This document shows, one piece after another, positions 1 through 5,707 of a DNA stretch of 7,398 nucleotides. The translations under genes were made by a program, and so were the position numbers. Location: assembly GCA_041655035.1 (NCBI GenBank), contig JBAZCN010000160.1, positions 1 to 7,398 on the forward strand, in the 5' to 3' direction. The notes under the pieces are model-generated. The model made no database searches, was not told the origin of the DNA, and worked only from the letters and a program-made list of their open reading frames with translations. This DNA is from NAT127 sp041655035. GTDB taxonomy: Bacteria; Pseudomonadota; Gammaproteobacteria; Pseudomonadales; Porticoccaceae. The number at the start of each line of letters is the position of its first letter. Position 1 is the first letter of the stretch.

Positions 1-348
1 ACCTTCGAGCATTTGCACGTGGCGGAATACGCCAGCCATGTGCGCCAGAGGTTTTATCCCTATTACTCCGCCTACCTGAAACCCTTGTTCGGGGACCCCA
101 TGCCAACAGCGGTATTCGAACAGATGCTGTCGCCCCAGGGGTCGCTGGTCGCCGGCAGCAGCCAGCAGGTGATCGACAAGCTGCTGTTCCAGCGCGAGCT
201 GTTCGGCACCGATCGTTTTTTCGGCCAGATCGATATCGGCGGCCAGCCTCACAGCGAGGTTCTCCGCGGTATCGAACGTTTCGCAACGGAAGTCGCGCCG
301 GTGATCCGCCGGGAAACCGCCGGCGCGACGCCAGTTCCAGGCCGGTAA
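1..348 (+). CDS. LLM-class flavin-dependent oxidoreductase, C-terminal fragment
   Basis: The reading frame is open from the first base (ACC TTC GAG CAT, then the residues before MHVAEYA if the TTG at 13 were taken as a start) and stops with TAA at 346-348, so this is the last 115 residues of a gene that begins outside the window. The tail reads like the end of bacterial luciferase-like monooxygenases: a 'GSLVAGSSQQVIDKLLFQ' segment (substrate-barrel helix after the phosphate-binding Gly-Ser), then 'ELFGTDRFFGQIDIGG' and a final helix ending 'ATEVAPVIRRE'. Members use reduced FMN from a partner reductase, or bind FMN/F420 directly, to oxidise small organic substrates in the cytoplasm; the substrate cannot be told from this fragment. 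It converges on selO, with 68 bases between the stops. The family is fairly sure; the subgroup is not. Confidence 0.85.
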   Translation, partial: TFEHLHVAEYASHVRQRFYPYYSAYLKPLFGDPMPTAVFEQMLSPQGSLVAGSSQQVIDKLLFQRELFGTDRFFGQIDIGGQPHSEVLRGIERFATEVAPVIRRETAGATPVPGR

Positions 349-379
349 GAGTGCCGCCAGTCGCCGTGGTATGGCGCCG

Positions 380-406
380 CCGGTGATGGCCTCGCAAGCC
401 ACCCGG
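380..406. terminator. Imperfect hairpin between convergent genes, possible bidirectional terminator
   Basis: CCGGTGATGGC (380-390) pairs with GCCACCCGG (398-406) around the 7-base loop CTCGCAA. This gives nine base pairs with two single bulged bases (T384 and A386). It lies 31 bases after the stop of the flavin monooxygenase and 10 bases after the end of selO, where a shared terminator is expected. No T-tract follows on either strand, so intrinsic termination is doubtful. It could be a 3'-end stabilising stem or chance pairing in GC-rich DNA. Confidence 0.3.
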
Positions 407-416
407 TCGCGGTCGA

Positions 417-1916
417 TCAGGTACCGCAGAAAGTCTGCCGTACCGCCTGGTGTGGCAGGGGCGGCACGGCCAGGTCCTGGTCGTCCGGGTCGTAGTCGAA
501 CGGTCGCCCCAGACGCTCCACCAGGCGGTGGAAGGGGCCGAAATCGCCGTCCTGCTCCGCGGCCTGAATGGCCTGTTCCACCCGATGGTTGCGGGGAATA
601 TAGGCGGGATTCGCCGCGTACATGGAGCGTTGCCGCTCAGCGGGGCTGTAGCCATCCCCGTCATGCAATTCCCGCCATGCCTCGATGAGTGGGTCCAGGG
701 AAGGCGGCAATGGATAATTCACCGAGCCCATCTGGTCGCCTTGCGGGTCGGCGAGGTCCGCCAGCCGGCGGAAGGTCAGGGTAAAGTCCAGTTGCTGTGT
801 CGTCATTTGCGCGAGCAGCGCCTCCGCCAGTTGCGCCGACGCCTCGCTGGGAACGCCGATCCCCAGCTTGCGGTGCAAACCCAGGCTGTAGGCTGTCTCG
901 TACTGGCGGCTGAAATCGTCGAGGATCGCCTGGGCGCGCCCGATCACCTGCTTGTCATCAACGCCCGGCCCCTCGGCCGCGATCAGCACCGGCAACAGCG
1001 ATTGCGCCAGCCAGGACAGGTTCCACTGAGCGATGACCGGCTGGTTCCGGTAAGCGTAGCGCTTGCCCTGGTCGATGGAACTGTAGCAGGCCTGCGGATC
1101 GTAGCTGTCCATGAAGGCGCAGGGGCCGTAGTCGATGGTCTCGCCGCAAACCAGCATGTTGTCGGTGTTCATCACGCCGTGGATGAACCCCACCAGTTGC
1201 CATTGGGCAATCAGCTGCGCCTGCCTTGCCACCGCCTGTTCCAGCAACGCCAGATAAGGATTATCCGCCTGCCGTGCAATGGGGAAATCCCGTTCGATCA
1301 GGTGGTCGGCGAGCAGTTGCAGCGCCTCGGTATCGTCCTTCGCCAGAAAATACTGGAAGTGGCCCACCCGGATATGGCTGCGCGCCACCCGGGTGAGAAT
1401 GGCGCCGGGCAGAGCCCGATCGCGGTAGACCGGCTCGCCGGTGGTCACCGCCGCGAGGCTGCGGGTGGTGGCAACGCCCAGCGCCGCCATCGCCTCGCTG
1501 ACGATGTATTCCCGCAACACCGGTCCCAGCGGAGCGCGGCCGTCGCCCATTCGCGAATAGGGGGTCTGGCCGGCCCCCTTGAGCTGGATATCGTGACGGC
1601 GGTTGCCGGCGTCCACCACCTCACCGAGCAGAATGGCGCGGCCATCGCCGAGCCGGGGATTCCAGCCGCCGAACTGGTGCCCGGCGTACACCGTGGCGAT
1701 GGGCTCGGCGCCCGGTGGCACGCGGTTGCCGGCGAAAACCTGCAGTGCGTCGTCGGAACTCAGCCAGTCGGGATCGATTCCCAACTGACCGGCCAGCAGC
1801 GGATTACTGTGGATAAGCGCCGGGCCGGCGACCGCTGTGGGCCGTTCCCTGGCATAGAACCGCTCCGGCAGGCGGATATAGGTGTTATCGAACGCGATGG
1901 GCGGATTGTTCGTCAC
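417..1916 (-). CDS. selO: Protein adenylyltransferase SelO (YdiU family pseudokinase-fold AMPylase)
   Basis: A complete 499-residue protein of usual family length. SelO has a protein-kinase fold that binds ATP in a flipped orientation and transfers AMP to Ser/Thr/Tyr of target proteins, including redox proteins. Visible residues are K113 in 'IQLKGAGQTPYSR', E136 in 'REYIVSE', D252/N253 in 'GVMNTDNM' and D262 in 'IDYGPCAF'. These match by number the ion-pair, catalytic and metal-binding residues I recall for Pseudomonas syringae SelO. C277 ('ACYSS') and C497 in the terminal 'FCGT' match the regulatory disulfide pair; C497 is where animal homologues carry selenocysteine. The N-terminal 'FDNTY' is typical and supports this start, a GTG at 1914-1916 with GAGG nine bases upstream. 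It lies 56 bases downstream of the PLD gene on the same strand, probably co-transcribed. Confidence 0.97.
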   Translation of the reverse strand: MTNNPPIAFDNTYIRLPERFYARERPTAVAGPALIHSNPLLAGQLGIDPDWLSSDDALQVFAGNRVPPGAEPIATVYAGHQFGGWNPRLGDGRAILLGEVVDAGNRRHDIQLKGAGQTPYSRMGDGRAPLGPVLREYIVSEAMAALGVATTRSLAAVTTGEPVYRDRALPGAILTRVARSHIRVGHFQYFLAKDDTEALQLLADHLIERDFPIARQADNPYLALLEQAVARQAQLIAQWQLVGFIHGVMNTDNMLVCGETIDYGPCAFMDSYDPQACYSSIDQGKRYAYRNQPVIAQWNLSWLAQSLLPVLIAAEGPGVDDKQVIGRAQAILDDFSRQYETAYSLGLHRKLGIGVPSEASAQLAEALLAQMTTQQLDFTLTFRRLADLADPQGDQMGSVNYPLPPSLDPLIEAWRELHDGDGYSPAERQRSMYAANPAYIPRNHRVEQAIQAAEQDGDFGPFHRLVERLGRPFDYDPDDQDLAVPPLPHQAVRQTFCGT

Positions 1917-1934
1917 TTTACAGTGCCTCAGTGA
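1917..1934 (-). promoter_or_regulatory. selO ribosome-binding site (GAGG) before a GTG start
   Basis: Read on the minus strand, the sequence before the start is TGAGGCACTGTAAA followed by GTG. GAGG sits nine bases from the GTG, slightly far but usable. The last bases form CACT-GTAA-AGTG, a 4-bp stem with a GNRA-type tetraloop whose 3' arm contains the GTG start. Together with the non-ATG start this suggests modest translation, though a 4-bp stem is weak. Confidence 0.4.
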
Positions 1935-1972
1935 AAACCATTAGGGAACGTCCGGCGCCTGCACCAGTGGGG

Positions 1973-3544
1973 CTAAAGCATCCACTCGATTGGCAGTATC
2001 GACAGGAACGAAACACCCACGCGCTTCCAGAAGCCCACGCCGGGCTCGCTGTCGTGGCGCTGTTGCCGGTCGCCGTGGCGTTCGAGCCAGTACAGCTTGC
2101 CCTTTTCGTCCAAGCGGACTTCATAGGCATCCTCCAGGATCTGCCCCTCGAACACGGCCTCGATATCCCGCGCCAGGGCCGGGCTTTCGATGACAAAACC
2201 GAGTTCGGTGTTGAGCCGGGCCGAACGCGGGTCGAAATTGAACGAGCCGACGAAGATTCGCGCCTGGTCCACGGCAAAGGTCTTGGCGTGCAGGCTGGAG
2301 CCGGAGCTGCCGAAAGGCCCGGCACTCTCGTTGCGCTTGCCCTTGGGCGAGACCCGGCGCATTTCGTAGAGCCGGATTCCGGCCTCGAGCAGCGCCTTGC
2401 GGCGCTTGGCGTAGCCGGCATGCACCGCGGCGACATCGGTGGCCTCCAGCGAGTTGGTGAATATCTGGATCCTGACGCCCTCCCGGGCCATGCGCGTAAA
2501 GAACTCGACGCCGGTCGCGGTCGGCACGAAGTAAGGAGATACCAGTTCGACCGTGGCTTGCGGCGCACCGATGATCACGCCCAACTGGTGCATCAGCAGT
2601 CCCGGCTTGCCTATCTTGCCGAGCCCTTTTGCCGGGTCGTCGCTGACCATCGTCACGTCGGCCCACTCCAGCGCCAGTTGCCCGGCCAGGAGGTCGCGGA
2701 TAAACGCCGATTGCCGCACTGCGAGCAGGTACGAGGCCGCCGCGGGGTCGGCCTCGGTAATGGTCGCGTTCAACCGCGCCGCCTCCCCCGGTTCGACCAG
2801 CGGCAGAACCGCCGACACCGGATAGGCGGAGGCACTGCTCCAATAACGATCGAAATCCCCGGACACGTCGGCCACCACCGGCCCCACTCCCAGCACATCG
2901 AGGTCGGCAAACAGCATATCCTTGGTAGCGCCGAAATATTCGTCGCCGATATTGCGGCCACCGATGATGGTGGCCTGGTTGTCGGCGGTGAACGACTTGT
3001 TGTGCATCCGCCGGTTGGCCCGGGAAAAATCCGTGATATAGCCAATGGGCTTGGGCGAGCGGATCACAAAGGGGTTGAACAGCCGCACCTCGATATTGGC
3101 GTGCTGATCCAGCACCGCCAACTCGGCGTCGAGGCCGTTGGTGCCATTGTCATCGAGCAACAAGCGCACCCGCACCCCCCGTTCGGCGGCGGCGAGCACC
3201 GCCTTCAGCATCAGGGTGCCGGTGGTATCGCCATGCCAGATATAGCTCTGGATATCGAGGGTCCGCTCCGCCGCCCGGGTCAACAGAATCCGGGCGGCAA
3301 AGGCATCGAAGGGATCGCTCAGCGACGCGATGCCGGACTTGCCGGGATGGGCATCGACCCTCGGCGCCAGCGCGCGGCCGAGTGGCGTATCGCGGGCCTC
3401 GCCATCGGTGAGCGCAGTGGAGATGCTGCGCCCGTCGAGCGGGGGCAGTGACGCGCATCCGACCAGAAGATTGACGCACAAGAATGGCACCAGACGCCGC
3501 GCAAGCCGTGCGGAGGCGCCAGGGGTTGGCGACATCGCCTTCAT
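1973..3544 (-). CDS. Phospholipase D-family lipoprotein, cardiolipin synthase C (ClsC/YmdC)-like
   Basis: A 523-residue protein with two HxKxxxxD motifs, the hallmark of the phospholipase D superfamily: H181/K183/D188 in 'RRMHNKSFTADN' and H419/K421/D426 in 'SSLHAKTFAVDQ'. Each is followed by a Gly-rich strand ('IIGGRNIGDEYFG', 'FVGSFNFDPRS'). The two halves and the hydrophobic tail 'SILPIEWML' resemble E. coli ClsC, which makes cardiolipin from phosphatidylethanolamine and phosphatidylglycerol. The N-terminus is a lipoprotein signal: MKAM, then a basic stretch (RLARR), a hydrophobic core and the lipobox LLVG-C with Cys30. Ala and Ser follow the Cys, so sorting to the outer membrane is expected. 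I chose the ATG at 3544 because it gives a normal signal peptide; the frame is open 73 codons further up but that part is Pro/Arg-rich and not protein-like. ATG 3535 is an alternative. No strong Shine-Dalgarno is visible. Hydrolase versus synthase activity cannot be decided. Confidence 0.9.
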   Translation of the reverse strand: MKAMSPTPGASARLARRLVPFLCVNLLVGCASLPPLDGRSISTALTDGEARDTPLGRALAPRVDAHPGKSGIASLSDPFDAFAARILLTRAAERTLDIQSYIWHGDTTGTLMLKAVLAAAERGVRVRLLLDDNGTNGLDAELAVLDQHANIEVRLFNPFVIRSPKPIGYITDFSRANRRMHNKSFTADNQATIIGGRNIGDEYFGATKDMLFADLDVLGVGPVVADVSGDFDRYWSSASAYPVSAVLPLVEPGEAARLNATITEADPAAASYLLAVRQSAFIRDLLAGQLALEWADVTMVSDDPAKGLGKIGKPGLLMHQLGVIIGAPQATVELVSPYFVPTATGVEFFTRMAREGVRIQIFTNSLEATDVAAVHAGYAKRRKALLEAGIRLYEMRRVSPKGKRNESAGPFGSSGSSLHAKTFAVDQARIFVGSFNFDPRSARLNTELGFVIESPALARDIEAVFEGQILEDAYEVRLDEKGKLYWLERHGDRQQRHDSEPGVGFWKRVGVSFLSILPIEWML

Positions 3545-3600
3545 GGCCTGACGCTCGTGAGCAAGGCGACAACTGCGCCCGGGGAGAATGACAAAGGCAC

Positions 3601-3650
3601 GCAAAATACCTGTTCTGGAATACCGATGACCATTATTGCAGCAAAATACC
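3601..3650 (-). repeat. Direct repeat GGTATTTTGC in the PLD promoter region
   Basis: On the minus strand the identical 10-mer GGTATTTTGC occurs at 3650-3641 and 3610-3601, start to start 40 bases, close to four helical turns. A third partial copy, GGTATT, starts at 3624. The upstream copy falls between the proposed -35 and -10 boxes and the downstream copy just after the expected transcription start, which is where repressor sites are commonly found. The repeat is seen; the operator role is inferred. Confidence 0.5.
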
Positions 3651-3659
3651 GGGTGTACA
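3632..3659 (-). promoter_or_regulatory. Candidate sigma-70 promoter for the PLD-selO operon
   Basis: On the minus strand, TGTACA (3659-3654, four of six matches to TTGACA) is followed after 16 bases by AATAAT (3637-3632, five of six matches to TATAAT). The predicted start near 3625 would give a leader of about 80 bases before the ATG at 3544. This is a match by eye, so moderate to low confidence. Confidence 0.4.
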
Positions 3660-3701
3660 GGCCCATCCGCCGGAAGGTCGCCGGGCGGGACGAGAACCGC
3701 C

Positions 3702-3730
3702 GCCGGCGATACCGGGGAAACACCGCCGGC
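3702..3730. repeat. GC-rich inverted repeat in the divergent region
   Basis: GCCGGCG (3702-3708) and CGCCGGC (3724-3730) are perfect inverted copies around a 15-base spacer. The element sits upstream of both candidate promoters. Seven-base GC-only arms can arise by chance in DNA of this composition, and no T-tract follows, so I give no function. Confidence 0.35.
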
Positions 3731-3749
3731 ACCAGCGCGAAAGTTTGCC

Positions 3750-3778
3750 TTGGGCTGAATCATTGTCTAGGTTATAGG
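3750..3778 (+). promoter_or_regulatory. Candidate sigma-70 promoter for the GST gene
   Basis: TTGGGC (3750-3755) is spaced 17 bases from TATAGG (3773-3778). Transcription would begin near 3785, leaving a short leader of about 20 bases that just holds the GGAG ribosome-binding site at 3794-3797. The -35 is poor (three of six), while the -10 and the spacing are acceptable. Confidence 0.4.
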
Positions 3779-3803
3779 CTGGCAGCATCCCCTGGAGCCT
3801 CCC

Positions 3804-4496
3804 ATGATCAGCCTCTACTACTGGACGACCCCCAACGGCCACAAGCTCACCATCTTCCTCGAGGAGACCGGCCTTCCCTACACCTTGATACCTGTCAATA
3901 TCGGCAAAGGCGAACAATTCGCTCCGGAGTTTCTGGCGATTTCGCCCAACAACAAGATCCCTGCGCTGGTGGATGACGATCCGCCCGGAGGCGGCGGCGC
4001 CCTGCCGATCTTTGAATCCGGCGCCATGCTCCAATACCTCGCGGAAAAAACCGGGTGCTTGCTGCCGACCGATCCCCACGGCAAGTACAAGGTCTTGCAG
4101 TGGCTGTGCTGGCAGGTGGCCCACCTCGGGCCGATGCTCGGCCAGAACCATCATTTCCGCAACTACACCGCGGAAAAGCTCGACTACGCCATCGATCGCT
4201 ACCAGAAGGAGAGCGAACGTCTCTATGGCGTTCTCGAAGACCAGCTGGCGGGACGGGACTACATCTGCGACGACTACAGCATCGCCGACATCGCCTGTTA
4301 CCCCTGGATCCTGCCGGAAGGCCAGGGCATCGACCTGAGCCAGTTCCCCAATATCCGTCGCTGGAAAGACCGGATCGCGGAGCGCCCCGCGGTGCAAGCG
4401 GCCTACCGTGTCGCCGACGACTTCAAGGCATCGGCCGAAACGGTCGCCGACGAGGAGTCGCGGAAAATCCTTTTCGGCCAGGGGCGGCGGGTCTAG
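3804..4496 (+). CDS. Nu-class glutathione transferase (YfcG/YghU-like disulfide-bond reductase)
   Basis: A complete 230-residue cytoplasmic protein with a thioredoxin-like N-terminal domain (about 1-83) and an all-helical C-terminal domain. The start of the fold, 'YYWTTPNGHK', carries T9 and N11, the residues that contact glutathione in E. coli YfcG at the same numbers; there is no catalytic Tyr/Ser/Cys of other GST classes. P53 is the conserved cis-proline ('KIPAL'), E71-S72 in 'FESGAML' bind the glutathione gamma-glutamyl group, and 'DDYSIADIACYPW' (157-169) is the helix N-capping box. Known Nu-class enzymes bind two glutathiones and reduce disulfides, with little classical transferase activity. 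The loop 57-66 is Asp/Pro/Gly-rich (DDDPPGGGGA). The ATG has GGAG six bases upstream. The physiological substrate is unknown. Confidence 0.93.
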   Translation: MISLYYWTTPNGHKLTIFLEETGLPYTLIPVNIGKGEQFAPEFLAISPNNKIPALVDDDPPGGGGALPIFESGAMLQYLAEKTGCLLPTDPHGKYKVLQWLCWQVAHLGPMLGQNHHFRNYTAEKLDYAIDRYQKESERLYGVLEDQLAGRDYICDDYSIADIACYPWILPEGQGIDLSQFPNIRRWKDRIAERPAVQAAYRVADDFKASAETVADEESRKILFGQGRRV

Positions 4497-4500
4497 CAAA

Positions 4501-4514
4501 CAGTATCTATACTG
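4501..4514. promoter_or_regulatory. Perfect 14-base palindrome, candidate operator over an lpxR -10 box
   Basis: CAGTAT-CT-ATACTG is a perfect inverted repeat with a 2-base centre, starting four bases after the GST stop. Its right arm contains TATACT (4508-4513), five of six matches to a -10 box; no good -35 is seen 16-18 bases upstream. It has no T-tract and is AT-rich, so it is unlike a terminator. An operator or activator-dependent promoter for lpxR fits best, by inference. Confidence 0.45.
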
Positions 4515-4599
4515 CACTGACGGCATCAGCCAGGAGCGCGGCCCCATTGCCCGGTCCCCATGCACAGCCTCAGCCAACCGGGTACGGTAAGGAAGCGTC

Positions 4600-5613
4600 A
4601 TGAAGTTCTCGTTCGCAGCAGCAGCCGCCAGCCCACTTTTGCGACAACTGGTACTGTACACCGCCCTGGCGGTGTCTCCGGCGTCCGCGCTGGCAGGAGA
4701 CAGCAAGGGCACCTTCACCCTGGCCCTGGAAAACGACCTGTTCGCCGCCGGCTCGGATAGCCACTATACCCACGGTACCGAGATCGCCTACGTCAGCGAT
4801 ACCTACATGCCGGGCTGGATGGACTCGGTACTCGGCGTCCTGCCCTTCCATCGAGACGGGGATGATGCGCGGATCAGCTGGTCGCTCGGCCAACAGATGT
4901 ACACCCCCGCGGACCTCGACAGCACCGCGCTGATCGTCGACGACCGCCCTTACGCGGGCTGGACGTACACCAGTCTCGGCGTGCTGTCCGAGTCGCAGCA
5001 CGACAGCAAACGCCATGTGGATATTCTCGAACTGATCGTCGGCATCGTCGGCCCGGATTCCGGCGCCGAGAAGACCCAGCGGGCGATCCACAAGATCCTG
5101 GACTCCGACAGGCCCCGGGGCTGGGACAACCAGCTCGGCAACGAGATCACCGCCGACCTGCGCTACCAGCGCAAGTGGGCCTGGCCGCTGATCGACAACC
5201 GTATCGACGTCCTGCCCTTCGGCAGTTTCACCCTGGGCAGCTCGCAGCGCCGGGCGAGCGCCGGCTTTACCTTCCGTGTGGGCTCCGGGCTCAACGCCGA
5301 TTACGGGCCGCCGCTGATCCATCCCAAGGAGGGCTCGTCCAGTTACTTCAAGGCCAGCCAGGTGTTCTACTGGTATCTGTTCATCGGCGCCCAGGGAGAA
5401 TTCGTCGACTACAATATTTTCCTCGATGGCAACAGGGATGGCGACAGCCACAGTGTCGACCGCGAGGAATGGATCGGCAATATCCAGGCCGGCGCCGTAG
5501 TGGGTGCCGGCAACTGGCGCATATCGTTGACCAACCTGTTCCTGTCGCGGGAATTCAAAACCCAGGATGAGCCTGATGAATACGGGTCGATCGCGGTGTC
5601 CTACCGCTTCTAG
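4600..5613 (+). CDS. lpxR: LpxR-family outer-membrane lipid A 3'-O-deacylase (DUF2219)
   Basis: A 337-residue protein with a Sec signal peptide (a hydrophobic stretch ending 'SPASALA', cleavage expected after A32) and a C-terminal 'SYRF' whose final Phe is the usual signal for beta-barrel insertion. Family landmarks are 'LALENDLF' with N45-D46, 'YTHGTEIAY' (56-64), 'DDRPYAGWTY' (114-123) and 'IHKILDSDRPRGWDNQLGNE' with H164. In Salmonella LpxR, Asn-Asp near the mature N-terminus and a His in the latter region are needed for Ca2+-dependent removal of the 3'-acyloxyacyl chain of lipid A. The middle of the protein alternates Tyr/Trp-rich strands as expected of a barrel of about 12 strands. AAGGAAG (4589-4595) is a strong ribosome-binding site four bases from the ATG. 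Deacylase activity is inferred from family; many homologues are untested. Confidence 0.9.
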   Translation: MKFSFAAAAASPLLRQLVLYTALAVSPASALAGDSKGTFTLALENDLFAAGSDSHYTHGTEIAYVSDTYMPGWMDSVLGVLPFHRDGDDARISWSLGQQMYTPADLDSTALIVDDRPYAGWTYTSLGVLSESQHDSKRHVDILELIVGIVGPDSGAEKTQRAIHKILDSDRPRGWDNQLGNEITADLRYQRKWAWPLIDNRIDVLPFGSFTLGSSQRRASAGFTFRVGSGLNADYGPPLIHPKEGSSSYFKASQVFYWYLFIGAQGEFVDYNIFLDGNRDGDSHSVDREEWIGNIQAGAVVGAGNWRISLTNLFLSREFKTQDEPDEYGSIAVSYRF

Positions 5614-5615
5614 CC

Positions 5616-5642
5616 GGCAACCCTAAACAAACGGGGGTTGCC
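5616..5642 (+). terminator. Hairpin just after lpxR, possible terminator or 3' stabiliser
   Basis: GGCAACCC (5616-5623) and GGGTTGCC (5635-5642) form a perfect 8-bp stem with an 11-base loop, starting two bases after the lpxR stop. The position is right for a terminator, but the bases after it (CTGCGGCGCG) have no T-run, so efficient intrinsic termination is uncertain. It may protect the 3' end of the lpxR message. Confidence 0.5.
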
Positions 5643-5707
5643 CTGCGGCGCGCCACCAATGACATCGCCCGCGATATAGTGCCCCATACTCGTCATGGAA
5701 TCTCACC

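Larger units (their letters stand above)
3545..3803. other. Divergent intergenic region between the PLD gene and the GST gene
   Basis: These 259 bases separate two outward-facing genes. I see candidate sigma-70 promoters in each direction, a repeated GGTATTTTGC element on the PLD side and a GC-rich inverted repeat in the middle. The stretch nearest each repeat is distinctly more AT-rich than the flanking genes. No convincing small gene is present: the frames that stay open here have no good start or protein-like composition. Confidence 0.7.

Noticed and set aside
450..1934. 494-codon open frame on the plus strand opposite selO
   Set aside because: It is antisense to a clear selO; the product is rich in Arg, His, Gln and Val with no recognisable motif, as expected of shadow frames in GC-rich DNA.
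1931..3451. 506-codon open frame on the plus strand opposite the PLD gene
   Set aside because: The opposite strand carries both catalytic HxKxxxxD motifs and a lipoprotein signal; this frame has low-complexity Arg/Gly/His composition and no ribosome-binding site of note.
3545..3763. N-terminal extension of the PLD protein to the upstream start at 3763
   Set aside because: The extra 73 residues would bury the lipoprotein signal inside the protein and cover the promoter-like and repeat sequences; composition is not protein-like.
4501..4514. LexA (SOS) box reading of the palindrome
   Set aside because: The arms are CAGTAT/ATACTG with a 2-base centre, not CTGT-N8-ACAG, so it does not fit the gammaproteobacterial LexA consensus.
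3633..5451. Long minus-strand frames opposite the GST and lpxR genes (3633-4718 and 4570-5451)
   Set aside because: Both are antisense to well-supported genes, overlap each other and show no family features.
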